From: Streptomyces triticisoli
Lineage (GTDB): Bacteria; Actinomycetota; Actinomycetes; Streptomycetales; Streptomycetaceae
Direction: 5' to 3'
Assembly: GCF_003270085.1 (NCBI RefSeq)
Contig: NZ_QFDQ01000090.1
Coordinates: 1-32,739, forward strand
Length of the DNA: 32,739 nt
The notes beneath the pieces are model-generated. The model did not search any database. It saw only the letters and a program-made list of their open reading frames with translations, and was not told the origin of the DNA. A program made the position numbers and the translations under genes. Shown here one piece after another: positions 8,009 to 20,016 of the stretch. Every line of letters starts with the position of its first letter. The stretch's first letter is position 1.

Positions 8009-8196
8009 GCGAGCGATGCTTCGGGTACCCGCTCGCAGGCCGGCTCATCCGAGATGTTCGGATTCTTTCATTCGTACTCGTGGGGCGACCGGACCCGTGC
8101 ATTTCTGACTCGCCAGGGGCAGGCATGGCGCCACTCAGCTCGCCACCCTGGGAGTGTTCAAGACCCTCCGTGCGCACCGGCAGGAAGGGCTGGGCG

Positions 8197-8677
8197 ATGA
8201 CCGAGCAGCATCGCAGGCCGGTTGCCTCGTACAAGACGTACCAGGAAGCCGAACGCGCCGTTGACCACCTCTCTGACCACGGGTTTCCCGTGGAGAGCGT
8301 GGCGATCATCGGCCAGGATCTGCGCGTGGTCGAGCAGGTGATCGGCCGGGTGGACTACGGCAGGGCCGTCCTTCACGGCGAGCGGTGCGCTCCCCAGTGT
8401 CCTGATCGGCTGCCTGTTCGGCCTTGTGAACTGGCTCGACCCCGTCGTCTCCGCCCGGCTCCTCACCCTGTACGGGCTGATCTTCGGGAGCGATCGTTTG
8501 GGCGCGCCGTTCGGCATGATGCCGCACGCCCTGCAGGGCGGTCGCCGGGATTTCGCCTCGCTCCGCTCGATGCAGCCGAGCCGGTACGAGGTCGTCGTGG
8601 ACGAGGCGGTCGCCGACGAGGCTGTACGGCTGAGCGGCGCGCTGCAGACCACCGGCGGAGGTCCCAGTCGTACCTGA
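8197..8677 (+). pseudogene. General stress protein 17M-like (YflT domain), frameshifted
   Basis: It begins at ATG 8197 after AGGAAGGG with VASYKTYQEAERAVDHLSDH and FPVESVAIIGQDLRVVEQV, a YflT/GSP17M-type N-terminus. Near 8370 the frame changes, and the remainder continues one base over as SVLIGCLFGLVNWLDPVVSA, then GMMPHALQGGRRDFASL and RYEVVVDEAVADEAVRLSG, ending at 8677. A second disturbance near 8490 spoils the second glycine-rich hydrophobic stretch. The intact form is a protein of about 160 residues with a two-helix hydrophobic region in the middle. It lies 51 bases before dnaK and may share its promoter. Confidence 0.75.
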
Positions 8678-8728
8678 AAAGCGTGATCCGGAAAGTCGGC
8701 GCAGGCGCCGGACCGGGAGGAGTTCCTC

Positions 8729-10639
8729 ATGGCGAAGGCAGTGGGCATCGACCTGGGCACCACCAACTCGGTGATCGCCGTGTGGGAGGGCGGCGAGCCG
8801 TCCGTCGTGCCCAACAGCGAGGGCAACCGCACGACACCGTCCGTAGTGGCCTTCACCGACACCGGGGAACGTCTGGTGGGCCAGCTGGCCCGGCGCCAGG
8901 CGATCCTCAACCCCAAGGGGACCATCTACTCGGCCAAGCGGTTCATCGGCCGGCATTTCGACGAGATCTCCGACGAGGCCAGGGCGGTGGCGTACGACGT
9001 CGTCGAGGGCGACGGCGGGGCGGCCCGCTTCAAGGTACGCGACAAGCTGTACGCGCCTGAGGAGATCAGCGCCCAGGTGCTGCGGAAACTCGCCGACGAC
9101 GCTTCCAAGCAGCTGGGGGAGCGGGTCACGGAGGCGGTCATCACGGTGCCCGCCTACTTCAATGACGCTCAGCGCACCGCCACCAAGGACGCCGGACGGA
9201 TCGCGGGACTGGAGGTGCTGCGGATCATCAACGAGCCGACCGCGGCTGCCCTCGCGTACGGCATGGACAAGAAGCAGCACGAGACCGTCCTCGTCTTCGA
9301 CCTGGGCGGCGGCACCTTCGACGTGAGCATCCTCGACGTCGGCGATGGCGTGGTGGAGGTGCGCTCCACCGCCGGCGACAGCCACCTGGGTGGCGACGAC
9401 TTCGACCGGCGTCTGGTGGATTACCTCGCGGACGACTTCCAGAAGGAGAACGGCATCGACCTGCGCAAGGACCCGCAGGCGCTGCAACGCCTGTTCGAGG
9501 CGGCGGAGAAGGCCAAGACCGAGCTCAGTTCGGTGACGCAGACGCAGGTGAGCCTGCCGTTCATCACCGCCGACGCCTCGGGCCCCAAGCATCTCACCGA
9601 CTCGATCATGCGGTCCACGTTCGAGCAGATCACCAGCGACCTGGTGGAGCGGTGTCTGGGACCGGTTCAGCAGGCCATGGCCGACGCCAAGGTCGGCGAG
9701 AGCGACATCGACGAGGTCATCCTCGTCGGCGGTTCCACACGTATCCCGGCGGTCCAGGCCCTCGTGCGTCGGCTGACCGGCGGCAAGGAACCCAACATGA
9801 GCGTCAACCCCGATGAGGTCGTGGCCCTGGGCGCCGCGATCCAGGCTGGGGTGCTCAAGGGCGAGGTCAAGGACGTCCTGCTGCTCGACGTCACACCCCT
9901 GTCGCTGGGTGTCGAGACACGCGGTGGCGTGATGACGAAGATCATCGAGCGGAACACCACCATCCCCGTCCGCCGCACCGAAACCTTCTCCACCGCCGAG
10001 GACAACCAGCCCGCCGTCGACATCGTCGTCCTCCAGGGCGAGCGCGAACGAGCCGCCGACAACCGGGTGCTCGGCCGGTTCCAGCTCACCGACATCCGCC
10101 CGGCGCCGCGGGGCGAACCGCAGATCGAGGTCACCTTCGACATCGACGCCAACGGCATCCTCAACGTCAAGGCACGTGACCGGGACACCGGCAAGGAACA
10201 GGGCATCACCATCAGCGAGAGCTCCAACCTGGACCGCAGTGAGGTCGAACGCATGGTCCAGGAGGCCGAGCGCAACCGGGGCCAGGACCAGGCACTCCGC
10301 GAGGCCGTCGACGCCCGCAACGAGCTCGACGCCGTGGCCTACCAGGTCGAGAAGCGCCTCTCCGAACTGGGCGACGCAGCGCCCGCGCACGAGAAGGCAC
10401 GCGCCGAGATGCTCGTGTCCGACGCCCGGGCGGCGGTCAAGGAAGAGGCGGGTGTGGAGCGCGTGCGGCCCCTGACCTCCGAACTCCAGCAGGTGCTCGC
10501 CGGGCTGGCGGCCCATCAGGGCGCCGCTACCACAGGCGGTCCCGGCCAGGACGCCACCGGGGGCGGCGCGGCGACCGGTGGCCCGAGCGGCGGTGGCGGT
10601 GACGACGACGTCATCGATGCCGAGTTCGACAAGGACTGA
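8729..10639 (+). CDS. dnaK: Chaperone DnaK (Hsp70), accessory copy
   Basis: A 636-residue Hsp70. ATG 8729 follows GGAGGAG. The ATPase domain shows [13 protein letters not shown] at the start, [28 protein letters not shown] and [11 protein letters not shown]. The linker [13 protein letters not shown] is followed by the substrate-binding beta domain and a helical lid, and the protein ends with a Gly-rich tail and [12 protein letters not shown]. All key nucleotide-binding motifs are present and nothing is broken. First gene of a tight chaperone operon. The order dnaK-grpE-dnaJ-regulator-clpB copies the main Streptomyces heat-shock operon, but with a CbpA-type DnaJ and CbpM, so this is probably a paralogous set. 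I saw no HAIR or CIRCE element upstream, so its control probably differs from the HspR regulon. Confidence 0.97.
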   Translation: MAKAVGIDLGTTNSVIAVWEGGEPSVVPNSEGNRTTPSVVAFTDTGERLVGQLARRQAILNPKGTIYSAKRFIGRHFDEISDEARAVAYDVVEGDGGAARFKVRDKLYAPEEISAQVLRKLADDASKQLGERVTEAVITVPAYFNDAQRTATKDAGRIAGLEVLRIINEPTAAALAYGMDKKQHETVLVFDLGGGTFDVSILDVGDGVVEVRSTAGDSHLGGDDFDRRLVDYLADDFQKENGIDLRKDPQALQRLFEAAEKAKTELSSVTQTQVSLPFITADASGPKHLTDSIMRSTFEQITSDLVERCLGPVQQAMADAKVGESDIDEVILVGGSTRIPAVQALVRRLTGGKEPNMSVNPDEVVALGAAIQAGVLKGEVKDVLLLDVTPLSLGVETRGGVMTKIIERNTTIPVRRTETFSTAEDNQPAVDIVVLQGERERAADNRVLGRFQLTDIRPAPRGEPQIEVTFDIDANGILNVKARDRDTGKEQGITISESSNLDRSEVERMVQEAERNRGQDQALREAVDARNELDAVAYQVEKRLSELGDAAPAHEKARAEMLVSDARAAVKEEAGVERVRPLTSELQQVLAGLAAHQGAATTGGPGQDATGGGAATGGPSGGGGDDDVIDAEFDKD

Positions 10640-10647
10640 GGCGCGCC

Positions 10648-11259
10648 ATGTCCAGCCGCCCCCAGGAACCCGACCGGGCCGCGTCGGAGCCGGTCGAACC
10701 GGTCCCGGAAGGCGCCGTACGCCCTCCTCGTGGGGATTTGCCGCAACCGGGTCCGCCGCCCCGGCCGGAAGCGGCGAATGACGAACCGGGACCCGACGCC
10801 GCCGGACCCACGCCTGCCGAGGACGAGTACACGACCGCGATCCAGGAACTGGAGGACCGCTGGCGGCGCGCGCTCGCCGACCTCGACAACCTTCGCAAGC
10901 GCCACGCCAGGGAACTGGAGCGCGAACGGACGGTCGAGCGTTCCCGCACGGCGGCCGCCTTCCTGCCCGTCCTGGACAACCTCGAGCTCGCCCTGACCCA
11001 CGCCGGCGCCGATCCGGGTGCGATCGTGGAGGGCGTCCGGGCGGTCCGCGACCAGGCGGTGAACGTCCTCGAACTGCTCGGCTACCCGCGGCACGCGGAG
11101 ACCGGCGTCGCCTTCGACCCGGCCCAGCACGAGGTGGTCGGCGTCGTCCAGGACCCCGACGCCCCACCGGGAACCGTCGTCGAGGTGCTGCGCCCCGGCT
11201 ACGGGGACGGCGAACGGCAGCTCAGGCCCGCCGCCGTGACGGTCGCGAAGCGGGAGTGA
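10648..11259 (+). CDS. grpE: Nucleotide exchange factor GrpE
   Basis: A 203-residue protein starting 8 bases after dnaK. The first 60 residues are Pro/Glu-rich and probably disordered. The long helix reads IQELEDRWRRALADLDNLRK and FLPVLDNLELAL; the beta domain ends FDPAQHEVVGVV and the closing motif PAAVTVAKRE. It drives ADP release from DnaK. No strong ribosome site is visible, and translation is probably coupled to dnaK. The N-terminal tail is longer than in minimal GrpE proteins; otherwise it is normal. Confidence 0.95.
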   Translation: MSSRPQEPDRAASEPVEPVPEGAVRPPRGDLPQPGPPPRPEAANDEPGPDAAGPTPAEDEYTTAIQELEDRWRRALADLDNLRKRHARELERERTVERSRTAAAFLPVLDNLELALTHAGADPGAIVEGVRAVRDQAVNVLELLGYPRHAETGVAFDPAQHEVVGVVQDPDAPPGTVVEVLRPGYGDGERQLRPAAVTVAKRE

Positions 11260-11265
11260 CCGGTC

Positions 11266-12219
11266 ATGGCACGGAACTTCTACGAGGTGCTGGGCGTGTC
11301 GCGGACCGCGAGCCAGGACGAGATCCAGCAGGCATATCGCAAGCTCGCCCGCAAGTACCACCCCGACGTCAACAAGGACCCGCGGGCGGAGGAACGCTTC
11401 AAGGAACTCAACGAGGTATACAGCGTCCTGTCGGACCCGAAGACCCGGGCCCGTTACGACCGCTTCGGCGAGGACTTCCGCAAGATCCCCGAAGACTTCG
11501 ACGAACGGGTCGCGGCCGGAGCGGGCGGCGGCTTCCGCGGTCGGAGGACCGCGGGCGCGGGCGGCCCCCGTGTCCGGTACACCACCGGCTTCGGCGACGA
11601 CTTCGGCGCGGAGGGCATCGACATCGAGGACCTGCTCGGCTCCATGTTCGGAGCCGGCGCCGCCCGAGGCGGCGTCCCCGGAGCGGACCAGGAGGCCGAA
11701 CTGCCGCTCACCGTCGAGGAGGCGTACCAAGGCGGCCGTCGCACCGTCACACTCGCCGGTCCCACCGGGCAGCCGCGGCGATACGAGGTCGACGTGCCAC
11801 CGGGTGTCACCGACGGGCAGCGCATCCGGCTGTCGGGCGAGGGCGGCCGGGGCAGTGGTGACGCCCCCGCGGGCGATCTGTACCTGCGGGTACGTATCCA
11901 GCCCCACCCCCGGTTCCGGCTGGACGGCCGCGACGTGCACGTACAGGTCCCGATCGCCCCCTGGGAGGCGGCCCTGGGCGCGACCGTGCCGGTGCCCACC
12001 CCCGGCGGCGGCACGGCCAAGGTCACGGTGCCCGCGGGCTCGTCCAGCGGCCGGCGGCTGCGGCTGCGCGGCGAGGGCATGCCGAACCCGCGAGGTGCGA
12101 ACGGCGACCTGTACGCCGAACTCCGTGTCATGGTGCCGCCCGCCCTCGGCGACCGGGAGCGCGAATTGTTCGAGGAGCTCGCCGCCACCTCCTCGTTCGA
12201 CCCCAGGAGGACGCGATGA
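11266..12219 (+). CDS. DnaJ-family co-chaperone, CbpA type (no zinc fingers)
   Basis: A 317-residue Hsp40. The J domain (1-70) has [20 protein letters not shown] and the HPD triad in [10 protein letters not shown] Gly-rich linker (about 75-145) follows, then two beta-sandwich domains opening with [13 protein letters not shown]. There is no CxxCxGxG repeat, so it is a class B/CbpA-like protein, unlike the zinc-finger DnaJ of the main Streptomyces heat-shock operon. It starts 6 bases after grpE, and its stop overlaps the start of the CbpM-like gene by ATGA. CbpA-type proteins pair with CbpM modulators, which fits the next gene. Confidence 0.94.
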   Translation: MARNFYEVLGVSRTASQDEIQQAYRKLARKYHPDVNKDPRAEERFKELNEVYSVLSDPKTRARYDRFGEDFRKIPEDFDERVAAGAGGGFRGRRTAGAGGPRVRYTTGFGDDFGAEGIDIEDLLGSMFGAGAARGGVPGADQEAELPLTVEEAYQGGRRTVTLAGPTGQPRRYEVDVPPGVTDGQRIRLSGEGGRGSGDAPAGDLYLRVRIQPHPRFRLDGRDVHVQVPIAPWEAALGATVPVPTPGGGTAKVTVPAGSSSGRRLRLRGEGMPNPRGANGDLYAELRVMVPPALGDRERELFEELAATSSFDPRRTR

Positions 12220-12613
12220 ACGACCGACCCGCGGGAGCGGCAGGCATCGGCCGGGCCGGCGTGGGCGCCCGTCCGGTACGGACGGGCGCCGACGTCACCG
12301 CCTCGGCGGCTGTCCGGTACGCGCTCGTTCCTGTCCCCAGGCTCTCGCTGGACACCGTGGCCCGCCGCTCGGGCCTCCACCCCGATCTGATCCGCCGGTT
12401 CGTCGCCCTCGGCCTGGTCGACGCCGAGCGCGACGCCGCGGGGCACCTGGTGTTCGACCCCACGGCTCCGGCGGTCCTCGCCCGCATCCAGCGGCTGCGC
12501 TCCGGACTCTGCCTCAACTACGCATCCATCGGCCTGGTGCTGGACCTGCTGGACCGCATCAGCCTGCTCGAAGCCGCCCTGCGCCGCGCCGGCAGGAGGA
12601 GTGAAACACCCCC

Positions 12614-12623
<10 letters not shown>
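12216..12623 (+). CDS. CbpM-like chaperone modulator / MerR-type HTH protein
   Basis: A 135-residue protein overlapping dnaJ by 4 bases and clpB by 10. After a 35-residue Ala/Gly-rich tail comes a MerR-like helix-turn-helix: [20 protein letters not shown] and [20 protein letters not shown] helical region follows, [20 protein letters not shown]. This is the layout of CbpM, which binds and inhibits the J domain of CbpA-type DnaJ. The same operon slot holds the repressor HspR in the housekeeping dnaK operon, so a DNA-binding role cannot be excluded; the usual HspR signature after the HTH is not seen. CbpM is preferred because of the adjacent zinc-less DnaJ. Confidence 0.75.
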
Positions 12624-15249
<2,626 letters not shown>

Positions 15250-15253
<4 letters not shown>

Positions 15254-15696
15254 GCACGATGCAGGCGACGACCGTCAGTTGTCCCAACTGCGGGCGCACC
15301 AACCGGGTGCCCGTGGCCGCGGAGGGCCGCCCCAAGTGCGGCCGCTGCAAGCAGCCCCTACCGTGGATGGTGGACGCGGGCGACGACGACTTCACCGAGG
15401 TCGCCGAGCGGGCCGACGTCCCCGTCGTGGTCGACCTGTGGGCCACCTGGTGCGGCCCCTGCCGCATGGTCAGCCCCGCACTGGAGAAGGTCGCCACCGA
15501 TCTCGCCGGCCGAATCAAACTCGTCAAGGTCGACGTCGACAAGAACCCGCGACTGTCGCAGCGTTTTGAGGTCCAGGCCGTACCGACACTGCTGATCCTC
15601 GACCAGGGCGAGACGGTCGCCCGGCAGGCGGGGGCGGCGCCCGCCCCCGCTCTGCGCCAGTGGGTGGAACAGTCGATCACCGCCCGGAAAGGGTGA
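15250..15696 (+). CDS. Thioredoxin 2-type protein with N-terminal zinc ribbon
   Basis: A 148-residue protein whose ATG overlaps the TGA of clpB. Cysteines 11/14 and 30/33 form a zinc ribbon, as in E. coli TrxC. The thioredoxin domain follows with active site WCGPC (Cys68/Cys71), [20 protein letters not shown] and the cis-Pro in AVPT. It reduces disulfides in cytoplasmic proteins. Zinc-ribbon thioredoxins are known to be oxidative-stress responsive and to lose activity when zinc is released. Placement between ClpB and a TrxR-like protein points to repair of heat- or oxidation-damaged protein. Confidence 0.93.
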
Positions 15697-15701
15697 TCCG
15701 G

Positions 15702-15965
15702 ATGACCCTGCATGCAGACCCCCACCTCGCGCTTGTCCGGCCGGTCCAGCCGCTGACCCCAGAAGGGTGTCAGGAGTGTCTGATGCTCGGCTCCCCGTGG
15801 GTCCACCTGAGGCTCTGCCTGACCTGCGGGCACGTCGGCTGCTGCGACTCCTCGCCGAACAAGCACGCGCGCAGGCACGCAGCTGCCGACGCCCATCCGA
15901 TCGTGCAGTCGTTCCAGCCCGGCGAGGAATGGCGCTGGTGCTACGTTCACGAGGCGTTCGTCTGA
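15702..15965 (+). CDS. UBP-type zinc finger protein
   Basis: An 87-residue single-domain protein. Metal ligands are laid out as in ubiquitin-protease-type zinc fingers: Cys23/Cys26, Cys39/Cys42, Cys47, then His55, His59 and His65, with the motif LCLTCGHVGCCDSS and a closing WRWCYVHEAFV. In eukaryotes the fold binds the C-terminus of ubiquitin; bacteria lack ubiquitin, so the ligand here is unknown. ATG 15702 lies five bases after the thioredoxin stop, and its TGA overlaps the next ATG by one base, so the three are almost certainly co-translated. Confidence 0.88.
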   Translation: MTLHADPHLALVRPVQPLTPEGCQECLMLGSPWVHLRLCLTCGHVGCCDSSPNKHARRHAAADAHPIVQSFQPGEEWRWCYVHEAFV

Positions 15966-17746
15966 TGTCCGGCGACCAGTCGCTGCCGGGCGAAGAACCG
16001 GTGCCGGAGGAAGTGGACGAGGCCGCCTTCTGGGAGACCCCGGACATCTACGGCGCGTATCCGCGCCTTACGGAGGACCAGATAGCACGTCTGGCGGAGC
16101 ACGGGCAACGCCGGATCATGGCTTCGGACGACGTGCTGATCCGGGAGGGAGAGCGCTGCGAGACGTTCTTCGTCGTCCTCAGCGGTACCGTCGCCGTCGT
16201 CGAGGACTACGGCACTCCCGAGGAGCACGTGCTGCGCGTGCACGGCCCCGGTCGCTTCATCGGCGAACTCGGCCTGCTGTACGGACAAGTGGCCTTCTAC
16301 ACCGCTGTCGCCAGGGAGCCGGGCGAGGTCCTCGTCGTTTCCTTGGACCAGTTGCGCCACCTGGTGTCCCAGGACTCCACCATCGGGGACATCGTGCTGC
16401 GCGCCTGTCTGTGCCGTCGCGCGCTGCTCGTCGGACAGGGCGCCGGCTTCCGCATCATCGGCTCGCGCTACTCGCCCGACACCAGGCGGCTGCGCGAGTT
16501 CGCCGTCCGCAACCGGCTGCCGCACCGCTGGATCGACCTGGAGACCGACGAGGAGGCCGAGGAGCTGCTGCGCCGCTTCGGCGTCGGCCCGGCGGAGACA
16601 CCACTCGTCATCTGGCGGGACACCACCCTGTTGCGCAACCCCAGCAACGCGGAACTGGCCCGGCTCATCGGCCTGCCGTCACTACCCGCCGGAAACCGTC
16701 ACGGCGACGTCCTCATCGTAGGCTCCGGACCCGCCGGCCTGGCTGCCGCGGTGTACGCCGCCTCCGAGGGCCTGAGCACCACCGTGGTGGAGGCGATGGC
16801 CACCGGCGGCCAGGCCGCCACGTCGTCCCGCATCGAGAATCTGCTCGGCTTCCCATCCGGCATCTCCGGCGCCGAACTCGCCGAACGCGCCGTGCTCCAA
16901 GCCGACAAGTTCGGCGCCCGGATCAGTGTCCCGGCGGAGGCGGCCCGGCTCGAACCGCGGGACGGCCACTACGCCGTCAGCTTCGCCGACGGCAGCGAGA
17001 TCACCGCCCGTACCGTCGTCCTGGCCACCGGCGCCCGCTACCGCCGCCTCCATGCACCCGGCATCGAACCGTTGGAGGGCGCGAGCGTCCACTACTCGGC
17101 GACCGTCTACGAGGCCCAGCAGTGCCGTACCGACCCGGTGGCGGTGGTGGGTGGCGGCAACTCCGCAGGCCAGGCCGTACTCTTCCTGGCCGGGTACGCA
17201 CCGCAGGTGTATCTGCTCGTCCGTGGGCCAAGTCTCGAGGCGCACATGTCCCGCTACCTGATCGATCAGATCGAGCGCCACCCGCGGGTGCGCGTGCTGT
17301 TGCACACCGAGATGACCGAGGCACTCGGCGACAAGGCGCTGGAGGCGGTCGCCGTGGTCGACCACCGTACGGGCGAGCACCGCCACCTCGAGGTGCGGGC
17401 CCTGTTCGTCTTCACCGGCGCAGACCCTCACACCGAGTGGCTGTCCGGCGCGCTCGCCCTCGACGCGCGCGGCTACGTGCTCACCGGCGCGGAGGCGCAG
17501 GCGTGCTCCGTTCCCGAACTGTGGCAGAGCCAGGGCCGTGACTGCCTGACGTTGGAGACCAGCCTGCCTGGCGTCTTCGCCGCCGGCGACGTCCGCAGCG
17601 GCTCGGTGAAGCGTGTGGCCTCCGCGGTCGGCGAAGGCGCGATGAGTATCCACTTCGTGCACCGCTACCTGGGCCACACGGCCGCGCCCGGCGGCACCGA
17701 CAGCTCCCCGTACACCCGTCCGAAGGAGTCCGCTTGGCTCGCGTGA
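15965..17746 (+). CDS. Cyclic-nucleotide-binding domain fused to TrxR-like flavoprotein
   Basis: A 593-residue fusion. Residues about 35-145 form a cNMP-type sensor (MASDDVLIREGERCETFFVV, then GPGRFIGELGLLYGQ). Residues about 165-240 are thioredoxin/glutaredoxin-like without a CxxC. From about 250 comes a thioredoxin-reductase fold: FAD site VGSGPAGLAAAVYA (about 252), NADPH site VVGGGNSAGQA (about 395) and the closing GVFAAGDVRSG. Where TrxR has its redox CxxC (CATCDG), this protein has SVHYSATVYEAQQ (about 375), so it cannot reduce thioredoxin by the usual thiol route. The start is fixed by the TGATG overlap with the zinc finger gene. Role inferred: ligand-gated NAD(P)H oxidoreductase in the stress operon. 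Confidence 0.9.
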   Translation: MSGDQSLPGEEPVPEEVDEAAFWETPDIYGAYPRLTEDQIARLAEHGQRRIMASDDVLIREGERCETFFVVLSGTVAVVEDYGTPEEHVLRVHGPGRFIGELGLLYGQVAFYTAVAREPGEVLVVSLDQLRHLVSQDSTIGDIVLRACLCRRALLVGQGAGFRIIGSRYSPDTRRLREFAVRNRLPHRWIDLETDEEAEELLRRFGVGPAETPLVIWRDTTLLRNPSNAELARLIGLPSLPAGNRHGDVLIVGSGPAGLAAAVYAASEGLSTTVVEAMATGGQAATSSRIENLLGFPSGISGAELAERAVLQADKFGARISVPAEAARLEPRDGHYAVSFADGSEITARTVVLATGARYRRLHAPGIEPLEGASVHYSATVYEAQQCRTDPVAVVGGGNSAGQAVLFLAGYAPQVYLLVRGPSLEAHMSRYLIDQIERHPRVRVLLHTEMTEALGDKALEAVAVVDHRTGEHRHLEVRALFVFTGADPHTEWLSGALALDARGYVLTGAEAQACSVPELWQSQGRDCLTLETSLPGVFAAGDVRSGSVKRVASAVGEGAMSIHFVHRYLGHTAAPGGTDSSPYTRPKESAWLA

Positions 17747-17787
17747 CGCCCAGCGGGCGAGGAGATCACGAGAAGGAGGCGATGGGA

Positions 17788-18285
17788 ATGACCATGCCCG
17801 TCCGGCGCCACCGTGGTGGTGCAGTGCAGGACAGGCCCCTGGGCTGGGCACGCGATCCGCTGACGGAGTTCGACCAACTGCTCAGCGAGATGAGCGGACT
17901 GATCGAATCCACGGTGGGAGGCGTGGCGCCCGCAGTCGCGTGGACACCCCTGACGGATGTCTCGGAGTCCGACGACGCCTTCCACGTCGAGATCGAACTC
18001 CCCGGCGTCAAGAGCAAGGACATCGACGTCGAAGCCAACGGCCAGGAGCTGGTGGTCACCGGAGAGATCAAGGAGAGGGAACGCAAAGGCGTCCTGCGCC
18101 GGAGCACCCGCCGCACCGGAGCCTTCGAGTACCGGCTGCGGCTGCCCGGAGAGGTCGACACCGAAAAGATCAATGCGCAGATATCGGACGGGGTGCTCAC
18201 TATCACCGTCCCCAAGGCCGAGGTCGCAAAGCCGCGGCACGTCGAGATCAGCGAGACGAGTGAAAGCACCGAGAGCAGCGGCTGA
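17788..18285 (+). CDS. Small heat-shock protein Hsp20 (alpha-crystallin family)
   Basis: A 165-residue holdase. The alpha-crystallin domain (about 48-142) begins WTPLTDVSESDDAFHVEIEL, continues PGVKSKDIDVEANGQELVVT and has FEYRLRLPGEVDTEKINAQI, then GVLTITVPKAE; the C-terminal tail is short and acidic. It binds unfolding proteins without ATP and hands them to DnaK/ClpB. Of three ATGs (17782, 17788, 17794), 17788 sits 8 bases after AAGGAGG and is preferred. It is last in the block, and a strong terminator follows 10 bases after its stop. It may have its own promoter in the 41-base gap, but none is clear. Confidence 0.95.
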   Translation: MTMPVRRHRGGAVQDRPLGWARDPLTEFDQLLSEMSGLIESTVGGVAPAVAWTPLTDVSESDDAFHVEIELPGVKSKDIDVEANGQELVVTGEIKERERKGVLRRSTRRTGAFEYRLRLPGEVDTEKINAQISDGVLTITVPKAEVAKPRHVEISETSESTESSG

Positions 18286-18295
18286 GACGCGAACG

Positions 18296-18327
18296 CCGCG
18301 GTGCCGGACACACGTCCGGCACCGCGG
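18296..18327 (+). terminator. Strong hairpin terminator after hsp20
   Basis: CCGCGGTGCCGGAC-ACAC-GTCCGGCACCGCGG, a perfect 14-bp stem with a 4-base loop, starting 10 bases after the hsp20 stop. This marks the end of the stress block. Confidence 0.88.
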
Positions 18328-18386
18328 CCGGGCCGGCGAGGCTCGACACCCGGTGACTCATGGATGACGTCCCGCGTCACAACCCC

Positions 18387-18684
18387 TCACGGCGGCGGAG
18401 ACTCGGCACGCGGCTCCCCACCGGCTTCCTTTCGGCGCCGCAGACGCCAGGGCGCGCAGCAGCCGAAGGGAAACAGACCCAGCGGTGCTCGCCGGCCCAT
18501 GTCCGCCTGGTCCTCGCGGTCGAATGCCCGTGCGTAGCGCTCGGCGTCCTGGGCCGTCGGATATCGCTTGCTTCCCTCCGCTCCGCCCCCCACGTGCGCA
18601 GTGCCAGAGCATCGTGTCGCCCTCATGGAGAAAGTGAAAACGGTGTCCCAGAAGGTGGCAGCGCAGCACAGAAGACCACACCAT
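18387..18684 (-). pseudogene. Small conserved actinobacterial protein, frameshifted
   Basis: From ATG 18684 the protein reads CHLLGHRFHFLHEGDTMLWH and CARGG. At the C6 run 18586-18591 it changes frame and continues GSKRYPTAQDAERYARAFDR and EDQADMGRRAPLGLFP, ending at 18387. The two parts fit one protein of about 98 residues, of a type seen in Streptomyces with an N-terminal His/Cys patch, a YPTAEDAERYARAFDRED-like helix and a hydrophobic tail. Function is unknown. The indel is in a homopolymer run, so either polymerase slippage or a read error is possible. Confidence 0.6.
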
Positions 18685-18758
18685 GCGGACCTGTCCATTC
18701 CGGCCTGTTCTGTCCCTTTCCGGGCAACAGCCCATGGCCCTGAACGAGGAGGCGTGGC

Positions 18759-19301
18759 ATGACCACCACTGCCGAGCTCGGTGTCGTCACGTCCAAGGAC
18801 CCCGCCCGGCGCGACAGCGCACCGGGGCGACCCCCATGACCAGCGGTGACCGGCACCCCGGCTGCCGGCTCGGCTTGCGGACTGGCTCGCAGCCAACGGC
18901 CGCTATGCGGCCGCGGTGCTCCGCAACTACGCCGAACCCACCCGGGAGCATCACGCCGACATGCGCAGGGCACTGCTGGCGAGCAGGGAGGCACGTGCCG
19001 CCTGGCAGGAGGCATACGACCGGGCAAGGCAGGAACCAGTCCGCCCCAGGGGGGGCTCACGTCGCGCGAGGCGGAGGAGGCGCAGGAGGCGCTCCACGCG
19101 TGGGAGGGCGCCGCCGGGGACCGGACCCCGGTGGTGCGGCGCGGGGCGGAACTGCAGAAGCGGGCCTTGGAGGACCTCGCGACGGCCGTGAGCCGCACAC
19201 CCCTGGAGCGGGACGTCGGCTCTGCTCGCGAGGAGCAGCGGGGGCGGGCGGCCGTGGCGGCGGAAGGTGACGGATCAGCGCCCGCGCACCGGGGTGGGTG
19301 A
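18759..19301 (+). pseudogene. Helical protein of unknown function, two frameshifts
   Basis: ATG 18759 follows GAGGAGG and gives 26 codons to a TGA. The next frame holds RLADWLAANGRYAAAVLRNY and AEPTREHHADMRRALLASRE, and after the G7 run at 19049-19055 the original frame resumes with LTSREAEEAQEALHAWEGAA and LQKRALEDLATAVSRTPLER. Joined, these give an Ala/Arg/Glu-rich helical protein of about 180 residues. I do not recognise the family. Its tail overlaps the end of the convergent PsiE-like gene, and the coordinates of the end are therefore approximate. Confidence 0.5.
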
Positions 19302-19805
19302 CGAAGTCGGCGACGGGGAGCGCCGCGCCTCCTGGAGCGGGAAGTAGTCTCCCGGCCGCGTCGAGCGCCGCCACACGTACACCGCTGTCGCCATCACGAG
19401 GATTAGCCCCGCCAGGACGAGTAGTTCGATCCCCTCGACGTTCCACCGGAAGGACTTCTCCGCCTCGGCCGTCACGATGAGCACCCTGCGGATGCCGGCA
19501 ATCAGGCCGACGACGAGGAACGGCTCCGCGTCGAGGGTCTGGTTCCTGATGGTGAGGCGGACGGTGTGGAGCAGCTCGGCCACGATGAACAGCACAAGGC
19601 TGATGTCCAGGGCGGAGAGAACGACCGTCTGGTACGGCCCCTGGATCGACCTGATGACGTCGTGGACGACCCCGACGGTCAGGAGCCCCGCGAGCAGTAC
19701 GAGGAGCGCCGCGACGACGAGGTGGATGCCGTCCTCGACGAGCTGCAGGAGGCCCTGTAGTCGGCCGCCCTCGATCTTCGGGAGAATGGGGCGCACAGTC
19801 AGCAT
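19275..19805 (-). CDS. PsiE-family membrane protein
   Basis: A 176-residue protein with four hydrophobic helices: about 27-50 (VVAALLVLLAGLLTVGVV), 61-85 (VLSALDISLVLFIVAELLHT), 97-115 (PFLVVGLIAGIRRVLIVTAE) and 127-147 (LLVLAGLILVMATAVYVW). Between helices 2 and 3 is the family's RNQTLDAEPFLVVG stretch. PsiE is phosphate-starvation inducible in E. coli, its molecular function is not known, and a PsiE gene is part of proteobacterial heat-resistance islands. Here it lies 1 kb from the chaperone block. No ribosome site is visible before ATG 19805. The Ser/Pro-rich tail is variable. Confidence 0.82.
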   Translation of the reverse strand: MLTVRPILPKIEGGRLQGLLQLVEDGIHLVVAALLVLLAGLLTVGVVHDVIRSIQGPYQTVVLSALDISLVLFIVAELLHTVRLTIRNQTLDAEPFLVVGLIAGIRRVLIVTAEAEKSFRWNVEGIELLVLAGLILVMATAVYVWRRSTRPGDYFPLQEARRSPSPTSSPTPVRGR

Positions 19806-20016
19806 GCTAGGGGTGCCCCGGCCCGCAGGCGCGGCGTGCTGCCGAACGGGTGGACGAGCGGATAGCTCCCTGTGGCGGCAGGCTGAGGGAAGCGGCGAGA
19901 CGCGACATCACCGAGGCCTGCCCTGGGACCTCGCCCCCGCGTTGGTGTGAGGGATGGGGAGTTACTGATCTTTTCGGGTTGTTGTCGGGTGCTGATCCCT
20001 TCGGTAGGCCGGTGGC

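Noticed and set aside
7975..8728. HAIR (HspR) or CIRCE (HrcA) operator before dnaK
   Set aside because: Looked for CTTGAGT-N7-ACTCAAG and TTAGCACTC-N9-GAGTGCTAA; the fragments GAGTGTTCAAG and ACTCAG do not make either.
8306..11167. 953-codon minus-strand open frame over dnaK and grpE
   Set aside because: Shadow of real genes; repetitive composition caused by GC-rich third positions.
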